From NCBI RefSeq assembly GCF_019891395.1, contig NZ_CP078143.1, positions 1,278,001-1,342,000 on the forward strand: a stretch of DNA of 64,000 nucleotides, given 5' to 3'. Source of the stretch: Nitratireductor kimnyeongensis (GTDB taxonomy: Bacteria; Pseudomonadota; Alphaproteobacteria; Rhizobiales; Rhizobiaceae). Under the pieces are notes generated by a model. The model was not told the origin of the DNA and made no database searches. It saw nothing but the letters and a program-made list of their open reading frames with translations. Shown piece after piece: positions 35,997 to 44,347 of this stretch (positions are counted from its first letter, which is position 1; every line of letters starts with the position of its first letter). Both the position numbers and the translations under genes were made by a program.

Positions 35997-36929
35997 TCAA
36001 TCCCCGATCTTGGGAAGTGAGGCTTCGAGCCGCTCGCGCAGATGCGCGTGCTGTTTGGGCAGTTTCAAAGCCTCGCCCAAATGCTCCATGTCTTCATCAC
36101 TGGCAAAGCCCGGCTCGTTGGTGGCGATCTCGAACAGGACGCCGCCGGGTGCGCGGAAATAGATCGAATGAAAATAATCCCGGTCGATGACCGGCGTGAT
36201 CTGAAACCCTTGCGCGACAAGCTCGTCACGCACGGCGATCTGCGCTTCGTCATCGGCGACAGCAAAAGCAATGTGATGGACCGAACCGGCACCCTGCCGT
36301 GCCACAGGGGCATCGGGCCGGGTTTCAAGGTCGATCAGATCAGCGCCATTGCCACCCTTTCGGACCATCCGCAGCACACCGTCTTCCTCGCCAAGCGACG
36401 TGTAACCCATGAGCGAGAGTAGCGCCTCGGTGCCGCCGCGGTCACGCAGCACCAGTGAAGCGGAGTGAAATCCACGGATTGCCACCGCGTCGTCAACACC
36501 CGCCCCGATCCAGGGTGCCCGCTTGTCATCGCTCGTTTCGACAATGGCGAACCCGTCGCCGTCCGCACCGTCAAAGAGCAGGCGTTTTTCTCCAAAACGG
36601 CCCTCACGGAAGATATTGCTCGCGCCTTTTTCTGAAAGCCTCTGCTCCCAATAATCGAGACTGTTTTCGGGAACGGCATAAACGGTCGTGCCCACCTCGC
36701 CTGCACCACGTCTGCCGGAGACGATGTTGGGAAACGGGAAATAGGTCATGACGGTGCCAGGCTGGCCGGTGCCATTGGCATAGTAGAGATGATACACGTC
36801 CGGCGCATCGAAATTGACCGTCTTTTTCACACGGCGCAGGCCGAGCACATCGGTACTGAACCGGTCCGTTGCCCGCGCGTCCCGCGCCATGGAAGTGATG
36901 TGATGAATGCCTTCAATCTGCGTCAGCAT
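35997..36929 (-). CDS. Ring-cleaving dioxygenase of the glyoxalase (VOC) superfamily, MhqO/MhqA-like
   Basis: The 310-residue protein is a tandem of two VOC domains. The first begins IEGIHHITSMARD near 6 and the second GSVHHIAFAVADD near 211, giving the HH metal ligands of extradiol-type enzymes. MhqO/MhqA members cleave hydroquinones and are induced by quinone stress. The ATG at 36929 follows AAAGGAA with 6-bp spacing. It heads the operon with the esterase and the GNAT protein. Confidence 0.87.
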   Translation of the reverse strand: MLTQIEGIHHITSMARDARATDRFSTDVLGLRRVKKTVNFDAPDVYHLYYANGTGQPGTVMTYFPFPNIVSGRRGAGEVGTTVYAVPENSLDYWEQRLSEKGASNIFREGRFGEKRLLFDGADGDGFAIVETSDDKRAPWIGAGVDDAVAIRGFHSASLVLRDRGGTEALLSLMGYTSLGEEDGVLRMVRKGGNGADLIDLETRPDAPVARQGAGSVHHIAFAVADDEAQIAVRDELVAQGFQITPVIDRDYFHSIYFRAPGGVLFEIATNEPGFASDEDMEHLGEALKLPKQHAHLRERLEASLPKIGD

Positions 36930-37050
36930 GGCAATTCCTTTCGCGCTTGGCCGTCGCATATCTGCGACAAACCCTGACGCCAAGATGGCGATAAATACGC
37001 GTCGATAAAAGCGGCAACGATCAAACGCATTGTCAACGCCGCATAAACAA

Positions 37051-37077
37051 AGAGCCCCGCGCATCGCACGGGGCTCT
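37051..37077 (-). terminator. Intrinsic terminator of the PRC-barrel gene
   Basis: AGAGCCCCG at one side pairs with CGGGGCTCT over 9 bp, and on the minus strand it is followed by TTTGTTTA. It lies 25 bp after the PRC-barrel gene stop. Confidence 0.8.
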
Positions 37078-37101
37078 TCGTTGTAATGCGGTACGCGCAG
37101 A

Positions 37102-38133
37102 TTACTGAACCTGCATCCGCATTTCATCGCGACGCTCACCATAGCTCGCCTCGTCATAAGCCGGCTGCTGCTCCAGCTCTTCCTCGGTGAACTCGGTGTA
37201 GAGGTAGAGGGAACCATTGCCGTCGCTCATGAAAGCGAGATTGTCCATGCCGATCGCGACCTCTTTTTCCCCGATGCCGAGGAAACCGCCGACATCAACG
37301 ATGATCGCATCGACCTTGCCGTCCTGCGAGATGATCACGTCACCAATCTCGCCAATGTTCTCTTCATTGGCGCCATAGACCGTGGTGCCCGTGAGTTCCT
37401 CAGTACGAATCTCATTCGCAGGCATTTCGTTCAGGCTGGAACGGTCGATCGCAGACGTCATGGTCTCGTCGGTAGCCTGATCCTGCGTGTCCGCCGCCTG
37501 ATCGACGGGCTTGGAAGCATCATCGGCCTCTGGAGCAGGCGCTGCGGCCATGCCATCGGTCTTTACAGCTTCATCGCCGCTTGTCGCGTCGGTGGCCGGC
37601 GCCATCGCACTCTCTTCAGCGTTTTCGTCAGTTTCGGCCGGGGCGTTTGCCAGATCATCTTTCGACGCAGGCTCGGCGTGCGAGACGTCGGCGTCAGCCG
37701 GCATCGGACGATAAGCGGACCGGTCGAATTCTTCCTGAGCTTCCAGAGCGTCGGCCGTGGTCTCTACGACGAGCCAGCGCTCGCCATCCCGTTCGGCCCA
37801 CTCAACCAGATCATACTCAAGGGCAACTTCTTTCTGGCCGATGCCGAGGAAGCCGCCAACGCCGACAACAATGGCGCTAACGTCGCCCTGCTCGTCCAGT
37901 ACGAGGTCATTGACCTCGCCGATATTCTCGGCTTCTTCGCCGGTGCCGTTGTAAACGGTCTTGCCGATCAGGTCGGTGGCGAGATGGCCGTCAGCGCGCA
38001 CCACCATTTCGGTGGGCTGCTCGGTGGGTGCAGCTGCCGGTGCGCCAGTTCCCGTCGTGGTCGACGTCTGGGCGACAGCGCCGGTCGCCACAAGAGTTGC
38101 AATTGCGGTGGTCGCCAAAAGGTTGCGGAACAT
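37102..38133 (-). CDS. Exported protein with two PRC-barrel domains
   Basis: The 343-residue protein has a signal peptide ending near GAVAQ and two PRC-barrel-type domains. The first (about 50-135) has VVGVGGFLGIGQKEVAL and the second (about 245-330) has IIVDVGGFLGIGEKEVAI, clearly an internal duplication. An acidic Ala/Asp/Glu-rich linker of about 100 residues joins them. PRC-barrel domains mediate binding in ribosome maturation and photosynthetic proteins, but the exported form in Rhizobiales is of unknown function. A perfect EcfG motif lies at 38226-38250. Confidence 0.83.
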   Translation of the reverse strand: MFRNLLATTAIATLVATGAVAQTSTTTGTGAPAAAPTEQPTEMVVRADGHLATDLIGKTVYNGTGEEAENIGEVNDLVLDEQGDVSAIVVGVGGFLGIGQKEVALEYDLVEWAERDGERWLVVETTADALEAQEEFDRSAYRPMPADADVSHAEPASKDDLANAPAETDENAEESAMAPATDATSGDEAVKTDGMAAAPAPEADDASKPVDQAADTQDQATDETMTSAIDRSSLNEMPANEIRTEELTGTTVYGANEENIGEIGDVIISQDGKVDAIIVDVGGFLGIGEKEVAIGMDNLAFMSDGNGSLYLYTEFTEEELEQQPAYDEASYGERRDEMRMQVQ

Positions 38134-38225
38134 GATATGCTCTCCGTGTGCAGTGTTTCTGTACAGGCCACGCACCGAACCGAACCTGCCAGGGAGGATT
38201 GGTGTGTGGCCGTTTGCATCGATAG

Positions 38226-38250
38226 AACGCGCCGCCCCGATTCTTGTTCC
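38226..38250 (-). promoter_or_regulatory. EcfG promoter of the PRC-barrel gene
   Basis: On the minus strand GGAAC (38246-38250) and GTT (38226-38228) are separated by 17 bp. The gene starts 93 bp downstream of the motif's lower end. Confidence 0.65.
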
Positions 38251-38346
38251 GCGATTTTCTTCTCACTCTGACAGTCTTCTTTCGGGAACCATTCTTTCCG
38301 CCTCCCCTTAAGGTCGGACTACAGAGAAACCGTTAGGAAACCCCCG

Positions 38347-39264
38347 ATGCATGTTCTGGCCGTTCTCAACCGCAACGGAGGAACACTCCGAACCCTCGAC
38401 ACAGACGCCCTCGCTGAAGAGATAAGAAACATCTTCGAGACAGCCGGCCATTCCATCGAGGTCAGGCTCTGTCCCGGCAAGGATATCGTGTCGATGATGG
38501 AAGAAGCAGCCAGTGATGAGAACGCGGACGTTCTTCTCGCCGGTGGCGGTGACGGCACGATCTCGCTTGCCGCTGGATTGCTTGCGAATTCAAAGAAGGC
38601 CCTGGGCATACTCCCCGCTGGCACGATGAACCTTTTCGCGCGCAGCCTTGGCGTTCCGCAGGAATTGCATAAGGCCATGCAGTCTCTGGCGCATGGCTCG
38701 ATCCAGCAGGTAGACATAGCGGAGGCAGATGGCACCTATTATGTGCACCAGATGTCGATCGGCATGCACCCACAGCTTATACGCTTGCGCGAACGCATGG
38801 AGTTCCGGTCCCGACTGGGCAAGATCTTCGCTTCAGCGCGCGCGGCATTCGTGACGATGATACGGCCACCCAAACTGGAGCTGGAACTGGAACTGCCCGA
38901 GACGAAAATGCTCGCCACCACATCAAACCTGGCTATCACCAACAATCTGTACGGTGAAGGTCAACGTCTTCCTTTCACCGACAAACCAGACGGTGGCCAG
39001 CTCGGCATATACATAACGCACGCTCGTACACGCGCCGAAATGATTCTTTTCTTCCTCAATATGGGGATTGGCCGCTGGCGAAAGAACGAACAGGTGGAGA
39101 TCCATCAGGCGAGCGAGGTCACCGTGCGTGTCCGCTCCGGAACCCAACGCTTCAAATGCGCCATAGACGGCGAATTGCGACCATTGCCCAAAGAGACGCG
39201 GATCGTCCTTCATCCGAAGGCCCTGCGTGTTCTCGTGCCTAGGCAGGAGAGTGAGCCCTCCTAA
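38347..39264 (+). CDS. Diacylglycerol kinase-family lipid kinase
   Basis: The 305-residue protein has the DAGK catalytic signature GGGDGTI near 76 and ILPAGTMNLFA near 97, with the later CAIDGELR near 278. This family phosphorylates diacylglycerol, ceramide-type or related lipids with ATP. The ATG at 38347 begins the NRNGG-containing family N-terminus. It ends directly at the strong terminator of the convergent dps gene. Lipid substrate unknown. Confidence 0.87.
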   Translation: MHVLAVLNRNGGTLRTLDTDALAEEIRNIFETAGHSIEVRLCPGKDIVSMMEEAASDENADVLLAGGGDGTISLAAGLLANSKKALGILPAGTMNLFARSLGVPQELHKAMQSLAHGSIQQVDIAEADGTYYVHQMSIGMHPQLIRLRERMEFRSRLGKIFASARAAFVTMIRPPKLELELELPETKMLATTSNLAITNNLYGEGQRLPFTDKPDGGQLGIYITHARTRAEMILFFLNMGIGRWRKNEQVEIHQASEVTVRVRSGTQRFKCAIDGELRPLPKETRIVLHPKALRVLVPRQESEPS

Positions 39265-39293
39265 AAAAAAACCGGCCGGAACGAGCCGGCCGG
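39263..39293 (-). terminator. Intrinsic terminator of dps
   Basis: CCGGCCGG stems at 39272-39279 and 39286-39293 enclose a 6-nt loop. On the minus strand they are followed by a run of nine T (39271-39263). The stem also ends the convergent lipid-kinase gene. Confidence 0.93.
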
Positions 39294-39320
39294 AAGCAGT
39301 CTTGGGAGAAATGTCGCTTA

Positions 39321-39830
39321 TCAATCGGCGATGAGTGCACGCAGCATCCAGAGCGCCTTTTCGTGGAAGGTCAGCCGATCGGTGAGCATGTCGGCGGTAA
39401 CGAGGTCGCCCTTCTCGTCGGCCTTGGTGCCGATTTCGCGCATCTTGCGCACGGCTTCCTCATGATCTTCGACCAGGTCCTGCACCATTTCGAGCGCCGA
39501 GCGGCCCGACGCGCGAAGCTCGATCGACGTGTCGACACCCTTGCCACTCAGAATGGGAGCGTGATGGCCGAGTGCGCGCACGCGCTCGGCGATGATGTCA
39601 GTCGCCTCGAAAAGCGTGTTGTATTGCTCTTCCGTCAACACATGGATCGAATGAAACAGAGGCCCCACGACATTCCAGTGGTAAATATGCGTCTTGATCA
39701 AGAGGCGGTAGGTATCAACGAGAATTTCCGAAAGACCGGCGGAAATTTCCTTCCTGTCAGCGGCAGACAGGCCGATGTCCATCTTTTCGGCGTGGGTTTT
39801 CGGTTTGAGAACTTCGGCGGCATCACTCAT
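39321..39830 (-). CDS. dps: Dps-family DNA-binding ferritin-like protein
   Basis: The 169-residue Dps protein stores iron and protects DNA, oxidising Fe(II) with H2O2 at an inter-subunit centre. The ferroxidase residues are visible in IYHWNVVG near 49, SIHVLTEEQ near 62 and the downstream DIIAERVRALG near 78. It is 45 bp downstream of a small membrane protein gene and may belong to the same stress operon that starts at the EcfG motif at 41003. Confidence 0.94.
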   Translation of the reverse strand: MSDAAEVLKPKTHAEKMDIGLSAADRKEISAGLSEILVDTYRLLIKTHIYHWNVVGPLFHSIHVLTEEQYNTLFEATDIIAERVRALGHHAPILSGKGVDTSIELRASGRSALEMVQDLVEDHEEAVRKMREIGTKADEKGDLVTADMLTDRLTFHEKALWMLRALIAD

Positions 39831-39875
39831 GGAATACTCCTGTGTTTAACGTAGTTTGGCGAACACCCGGCCGGG

Positions 39876-40070
39876 TCAGCTCGCTGGTTCATCCTGTGCG
39901 GCCGGCATTTCTATGGCCTGCTGATCATCCAGCATCAGGCCGTAAACTTCGACGCCCCACCAGACCAGGGCAGCCAGCAGCAGGCCGAACACCAGCACCA
40001 TCAGCACTGGAAAGCCACGACGCCCCTGGCGGGCATCCTGCGGCGTTGTCTTTCTGTTGGTTTCGGGCAT
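39876..40070 (-). CDS. Small single-pass membrane protein
   Basis: The 64-residue protein has a basic N-terminus, one hydrophobic segment of about 23 residues (PVLMVLVFGLLLAALVWWGV) and an acidic tail. The ATG at 40070 follows AGGAG with 8-bp spacing; a GTG two codons before it is too close. It lies between the holin-like gene and dps on the same strand. No family recognised. Confidence 0.6.
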   Translation of the reverse strand: MPETNRKTTPQDARQGRRGFPVLMVLVFGLLLAALVWWGVEVYGLMLDDQQAIEMPAAQDEPAS

Positions 40071-40159
40071 GATCACTGCTCCTGTTTCTGTGCCTCATTC
40101 AATGCCGAGGTCAGAAGAGAGTTCCATCAAAATCCAGGAACAGCGCTGCGTCTGCCTCT

Positions 40160-40600
40160 CTAATGGTTGTCCGGGTCTTGACCGGAATTCTCGCGAAAGA
40201 TCGCGTATCCCAGGACCGCCAGAACCGGCAAAGCTATGGTTCCAAGCCGCCCTGTTCGCGAAAGAACCGAGGGCAACAAGGTCAGGGCTGCCGTGCCGGC
40301 GAGCACACCTGCATCGGAAACGCGACGGCGGCGCGCACGGCGGACCTGAATCCGGGTCCACACCTTCAAACTGACGAGGACGACGAGCGCCATGGCCACA
40401 AAGGCGATACCAAAGCCAAGTGACGCCTCGAGCACACCCCATTCCCGCGAAGCCGCGATGAACCCGGCCAACACCAGGAAGCCGAGCCCGAAAAGGCCAA
40501 GCAGTGCCGCCAGCGCATAGAAACCGGTTGCGACTTTCATGCGCTTGAACACACTCGAGAACTCTCCGGCCGCGAGTGAAGTCAACAGCCTTGCCATCAT
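40160..40600 (-). CDS. Holin-like / YqjE-type membrane protein
   Basis: The 146-residue protein has two closely spaced helices (about 26-48 and 60-80) forming a hairpin, then a basic RVRRARRRR stretch, and resembles the phage-holin/YqjE (DUF1469-like) family. Neighbouring ElaB/YqjD-type genes make the YqjE comparison more likely than a phage origin; no other phage gene is near. It is 9 bp downstream of the DUF883 gene on the same strand. Confidence 0.75.
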   Translation of the reverse strand: MMARLLTSLAAGEFSSVFKRMKVATGFYALAALLGLFGLGFLVLAGFIAASREWGVLEASLGFGIAFVAMALVVLVSLKVWTRIQVRRARRRRVSDAGVLAGTAALTLLPSVLSRTGRLGTIALPVLAVLGYAIFRENSGQDPDNH

Positions 40601-40609
40601 GGCGAAGAC

Positions 40610-40948
40610 CTAACGGCGGGTGGCGAGAGCGATGAGAAATCCTGCCCCCACAGCCAGCGCAAGCGAGGTGAACGGCCGCTCACGCACTGTGCGAGCCAGT
40701 TCCTGCTCAAGCTCCTGTGTACTGTCCTTCACGCTGTTCAAGGCCGCCTCACCCTGCCCCCGCAACTGCTCAATGCGTTCTCCGGCCGCCTTGCGCGCTG
40801 CCTCGCCAGACTGACCACCCATGTCCTTGAGATGGCTGACCAACTGCGCCATGTCGGTGCGCAGCTGCTGAATATCTTTTTCCAGATCGCCGGTCGTTAC
40901 CGCATCGTTGTTCTGGGCTCGTGCGGATTTCGCGGTGGTCGTTGCCAT
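40610..40948 (-). CDS. DUF883/ElaB-YqjD-like membrane-anchored protein
   Basis: The 112-residue protein has a mostly helical, glutamine- and glutamate-rich body and a C-terminal membrane segment PFTSLALAVGAGFLIALATRR-like, the ElaB/YqjD layout. E. coli YqjD binds ribosomes and tethers them to the membrane in stationary phase. GGGAGA stands 7 bp before the ATG at 40948. A perfect EcfG motif (41003-41027) lies upstream. It probably heads an operon with the YqjE-like gene, the 64-residue gene and dps. Confidence 0.82.
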   Translation of the reverse strand: MATTTAKSARAQNNDAVTTGDLEKDIQQLRTDMAQLVSHLKDMGGQSGEAARKAAGERIEQLRGQGEAALNSVKDSTQELEQELARTVRERPFTSLALAVGAGFLIALATRR

Positions 40949-41002
40949 GTAAAATCTCCCATATCTGGCGCCATGTTTCGGGCAGGGTTCACTCACAGCC
41001 CA

Positions 41003-41027
41003 ACGCAAAACCTTCAACGAAGTTCCC
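41003..41027 (-). promoter_or_regulatory. EcfG promoter of the DUF883-YqjE-dps operon
   Basis: GGAAC (minus strand, 41023-41027) and GTT (41003-41005) are separated by 17 bp, 55 bp upstream of the DUF883 start codon. Confidence 0.7.
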
Positions 41028-41089
41028 TCATCGAAGGAACCATTTGGCTTCCGACGCGCTTTTCAGTGAAACTCTCGGCGGAAAACTGG

Positions 41090-42283
41090 ATGGATCAAAA
41101 GTCTCTGGACACATCGCGCAAACGCTCGCACATCATGACTCTCGAGATGGCGCTGACCTATGGCGCTCAGAGCTCCGTTCTGCTCCTGGGTCTGATGGCG
41201 CTGATTGTCGCGCTGCACTTCGGGCGCTTCCTGTTGGCACCGATGTCGCTCGCTATTTTCATTGGCTTGATGCTTGGGCCCATTGCCAACCGCCTTGAGC
41301 GAATGGGCATTTGGCCAGCCGTCTCGGCTGTGGCAGTGGTGCTTATCTTCATCGGTCTTGTCAGCGGGTTCCTGACAGCCATCGCAGCCCCGCTAACTGC
41401 CTGGGCCGACCGACTGCCCCAGATATGGAACGAATTGCAGTTGCAGCTTTCGAGCTTGAGGCAGCCTCTCGGCACAATCAAGGAGCTGCAGGAACAGATC
41501 CGGTCCGTCACAGGGGGCTCCAGCGTGACAGTCGCCGTGCAGGAAGACACCACCGTGGAAAATGTCGCAGTCCTTGCGCCATCACTGCTGGCTCAATTGC
41601 TGATTTTCTTTGCCAGCCTCTATTTCTTCGTGGCCACACGGCACGAGACGCGGGCGGCAATTTTGCGCCTCTGTTTTAATCGTCGTTTGCGCTGGCGGGT
41701 CGCGCACATTTTCCGGGACGTTGAGAATGCGGTCTCGGATTATCTTCTGTCGATTACAATCATCAATATTGGCCTGGGCCTCGCTGTGAGCATCGCTCTT
41801 TGGCTGCTCGGGGTTCCCTCCCCGGCGCTTTGGGGAGCAATGGCTACATTGCTGAACTTCGTGATCTATATCGGCCCTGCGGTCATGGCCTGCGTGCTGC
41901 TGGCTGTCGGGCTCGCCACTTTTGATACGTTGACAGCGAGCTTTCTGCCGCCTCTCACCTATCTGGCACTGAACGCGACCGAGGCGCAGTTCGTCACGCC
42001 GACCGTGATCGGTCGCCGGATGACGCTAAACCCCTTCATCGTTTTCCTTGCAATTGCCTTCTGGCTCTGGATGTGGGGGCCTATCGGAGGTTTCATTGCC
42101 ATCCCAGCGCTGCTGACACTTTATGCAATAGCCGGCAACATCATTCCAGGCATCGAGCCTCCCGCGCCCACAAAATCGCGTTCGTCCACGCCCTCCCATG
42201 AACCTCGGAGGCCTATAGAAAAGGCCGCTTCGCCACTTTCTCAGCCGTCCAGTCCGCCAGTTCGGCCAAGGCCTCCGGATTGA
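41090..42283 (+). CDS. AI-2E family (PerM-like) membrane permease
   Basis: The 397-residue protein has the eight-helix AI-2E/PerM fold: two N-terminal helices, a cytoplasmic-periplasmic coiled segment, and the conserved NFVIYIGP and GPIGGFIAIP segments near 269 and 333. The start ATG at 41090 follows GGCGG-type sequence; a longer frame would overlap the DUF883 promoter region. Family members export signals or function in stress tolerance; no direct substrate can be named. The C-terminal 50 residues are Pro/Ser-rich and overlap the end of the Crp gene on the other strand. Confidence 0.87.
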   Translation: MDQKSLDTSRKRSHIMTLEMALTYGAQSSVLLLGLMALIVALHFGRFLLAPMSLAIFIGLMLGPIANRLERMGIWPAVSAVAVVLIFIGLVSGFLTAIAAPLTAWADRLPQIWNELQLQLSSLRQPLGTIKELQEQIRSVTGGSSVTVAVQEDTTVENVAVLAPSLLAQLLIFFASLYFFVATRHETRAAILRLCFNRRLRWRVAHIFRDVENAVSDYLLSITIINIGLGLAVSIALWLLGVPSPALWGAMATLLNFVIYIGPAVMACVLLAVGLATFDTLTASFLPPLTYLALNATEAQFVTPTVIGRRMTLNPFIVFLAIAFWLWMWGPIGGFIAIPALLTLYAIAGNIIPGIEPPAPTKSRSSTPSHEPRRPIEKAASPLSQPSSPPVRPRPPD

Positions 42284-42962
42284 GTATCCGGCAGCCTCCA
42301 TCTTCCCATTTGAGAAATCCCCGTTCGGCGAGGCGCGCAATAGTCTTGTTGGTATGGACAAGCGACAGCCCGAGCGTGTCAGCCACGTGCTGCTGCGTAA
42401 GCGAAACAGTACCGTTGCCGATCAGGCCACATTGCCGGCTACGCTCAAGAATGAACATCAACAGGTAAGCGACCTTCTCCAGCGCAGTGCGACGACCGAC
42501 CGTAAGAAGGTTGTCGTCCAGCATGCATTCCTCTCGGGAAGCGATCCAAGTGATGTCATAAGCGAGCTCGGGAAACTCCCGATAGAGAGAAAAGAGCTCC
42601 GCTTTCTCAAACACACACAACACCATGCTCGACAGCGCCTCGACCGAGTGTTTCATCTCGCCGAGCAGGTTTCCCTGCAATCCGACAAGGTCCCCCGGCA
42701 TCACATAATTGACGATCTGCCGGCGGCCGTCTTCAAGCAGTTTGTATCGAAAGCCCCACCCGGAAAGAACGGTGTAGAGGTGTGGATTGTGCGCGCCCTC
42801 GACCAAGACGGTCGCGCCCTTTTTCACCGCGAGGTCACCCTTCTTGAAGCGGCCGATAAAATCCAGTTCACCCTGCTCGAAATCACGAAAAAGATCACGC
42901 TTCCTCAAGGGGCATTTTTCACACGGTAGACTGGCGTGAGCGCGTTCTTGTTCTTTGGTCAC
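42213..42962 (-). CDS. Crp/Fnr-family transcriptional regulator
   Basis: The 249-residue protein has a cyclic-nucleotide-binding-like domain (about 30-140) and a Crp-type HTH, VSLTQQHVADTLGLSLVHTNKTIARL near 186. The N-terminus carries CEKCPLRKRDLF with Cys14 and Cys17, but a full FNR-type four-cysteine iron-sulfur set is not evident. It is convergent with the AI-2E gene, sharing 71 bp. Members of this class respond to redox, oxygen or heme-related signals in related bacteria; the signal here is unknown. Confidence 0.87.
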   Translation of the reverse strand: MTKEQERAHASLPCEKCPLRKRDLFRDFEQGELDFIGRFKKGDLAVKKGATVLVEGAHNPHLYTVLSGWGFRYKLLEDGRRQIVNYVMPGDLVGLQGNLLGEMKHSVEALSSMVLCVFEKAELFSLYREFPELAYDITWIASREECMLDDNLLTVGRRTALEKVAYLLMFILERSRQCGLIGNGTVSLTQQHVADTLGLSLVHTNKTIARLAERGFLKWEDGGCRILNPEALAELADWTAEKVAKRPFL

Positions 42963-43102
42963 AGGTTGCCTCGATCCGCGGATCCGGAAGCACGTCCGCC
43001 GATCCCCTCAGCTTCTTTGGTAGCATGTCTTTTTTTAATGACAAGTCAGTCAACTAATGAGATTTCAGGAGAAAATATCACTGGTTTCGGAAGGATGCCC
43101 GT

Positions 43103-43501
43103 TTGAAAAAAAGCCTTGATGGGGCCCGAGTGCTTCTGGTTGAAGACGAAGCGCTGATTGCCATGAGCATTGAAGAGCTCTGCAAGGAACACGGCGCAGA
43201 GGACGTCGTGACCGTCACTTCATTCAACGCGCTCAATCCGGACATCCTAGAATCCGGGCGGATTTCGACGGCGATCCTCGACATCAAAATTTCCGACAAT
43301 TGGACAAACGAATTCGCCCAGCTGCTGCAAAGCCGGCAAATCCCGTTCATTTTCGCTACCGGCTACGCCGCCAACCATCAGGTCTTCGAGACCTTCAACG
43401 GCGTAACCGTGGTGGAAAAGCCATATAAGGACAGCGACCTGATCCAAGCTTTGGCGCAGGCGATCGGCTCATCGTGTCAGAATGGTACCCGCTCGGATTA
43501 A
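43103..43501 (+). CDS. Single-domain response regulator, FAT-GUY type
   Basis: The 132-residue receiver has an acidic pocket near VEDEA (14-18), the phospho-acceptor Asp60 in AILDIKI and Lys106. The motif FATGYAANHQ near residue 84 matches the FAT-GUY signature of receivers linked to the alphaproteobacterial general stress response. It has no output domain. A TTG start at 43103 is preceded by GGAAGGA. It is convergent with ecfG with 4 bp of overlap, which supports the stress link. The kinase that phosphorylates it is not in this window unless it is the hybrid kinase downstream. Confidence 0.78.
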   Translation: MKKSLDGARVLLVEDEALIAMSIEELCKEHGAEDVVTVTSFNALNPDILESGRISTAILDIKISDNWTNEFAQLLQSRQIPFIFATGYAANHQVFETFNGVTVVEKPYKDSDLIQALAQAIGSSCQNGTRSD

Positions 43502-44055
43502 GCGGTGAAGACGGAGTTCGTTATCTGGGCCGAGATTGCATCCGGACCGAAATCGTTCTCGCCCGTGATTTCCAGGATTTCCTGCAGACGGGCGCGTGCA
43601 CGGCTGACCCGGCTCTTGATCGTTCCGACCGCACAGTCACAGATCTCCGCAGCCTCTTCGTAAGAGAAGCCTGAGGCACCGATCAGAATGATCGCCTCAC
43701 GCTGATCCTCAGGCAGTTGCTCCAGCGCCCGGCGAAAATCCTTGAGATCAACCGAACCTTCCTGAGCCGGGTGGACAGACAAACGCCCCGTGATGGCACC
43801 GTCGCTATCTTCCACCTCGCGCTTCCGCTTTCGCATCTGAGAGTAGAATTCGTTGCGCAGGATCGTAAAAAGCCACGCCTTCAGATTGGTGCCCGGCTGG
43901 TAGCTCGCCTGCTTGTCCCAAGCTTTGACGAGCGCCTCCTGAACCAGATCATCGGCCCGGTCAGCGTTCTTCGAAAGTGAGACCGCAAACGCGCGAAGGC
44001 TGGGTACGGTGGCCAGAAGATCATCACGAAAGCCAGGATATACACTCATTGACAT
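43498..44055 (-). CDS. ecfG: General stress ECF sigma factor EcfG
   Basis: This 185-residue sigma factor (ECF15 type) has sigma-2 (RADDLVQEALVKAWD near 35) and sigma-4 (RALEQLPEDQREAIILIGASGFSYEEAAEI-type helix near 109) without extra domains. In Rhizobiales EcfG drives the general stress regulon at GGAAC-N16/17-GTT promoters when PhyR removes its antagonist NepR. Its start overlaps the nepR stop (TGATG). Six matching promoters occur in this window. Confidence 0.93.
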   Translation of the reverse strand: MSMSVYPGFRDDLLATVPSLRAFAVSLSKNADRADDLVQEALVKAWDKQASYQPGTNLKAWLFTILRNEFYSQMRKRKREVEDSDGAITGRLSVHPAQEGSVDLKDFRRALEQLPEDQREAIILIGASGFSYEEAAEICDCAVGTIKSRVSRARARLQEILEITGENDFGPDAISAQITNSVFTA

Positions 44056-44261
44056 CAATCCTTGCTTCCGGTCGTTTCAGAGCTGCTCTTCTGTTCCAAC
44101 TGGCTGAGAAGATCGCTGAACCGGTCCGGAATATCTTCCGCTATCAAATCGTCATAGTACTGCCTGAGCTTGCGCCCGATCTCCGAGTTTGCGCCAAGAG
44201 GATCGCTGTCCTTCCCGCGCTTCTCCTGACCCCGTTGGGTATTGGGTTTGCCGTAATTCAT
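44055..44261 (-). CDS. nepR: Anti-sigma factor NepR
   Basis: The 68-residue protein has the NepR core NSEIGRKLRQYYDDLIAE near 25, followed by DIPDRFSDLLSQLEQ. NepR sequesters EcfG and releases it when phosphorylated PhyR binds. It overlaps ecfG by one base and is read from its own EcfG promoter at 44348-44372, so sigma factor and antagonist are made together. Confidence 0.93.
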   Translation of the reverse strand: MNYGKPNTQRGQEKRGKDSDPLGANSEIGRKLRQYYDDLIAEDIPDRFSDLLSQLEQKSSSETTGSKD

Positions 44262-44347
44262 GCCCTGTCTTTGTCCATATAGTCTTGTCTCCCAATGAAG
44301 CGGACGCACTGAAATGGCCCGCACCACCACTCTTCCATACGGAATAG

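Noticed and set aside
40160..40600. Phage holin as sign of a prophage
   Set aside because: Only this YqjE-like membrane protein is present, in a stress operon; there are no capsid, tail, integrase or lysis genes.
41037..41061. GGAAC-N17-CTT upstream of the AI-2E gene, resembling an EcfG site
   Set aside because: The -10 reads CTT rather than GTT. The same near-match appears at 38285-38309 and once in the 25.2-kb intergenic region, so it is probably chance.
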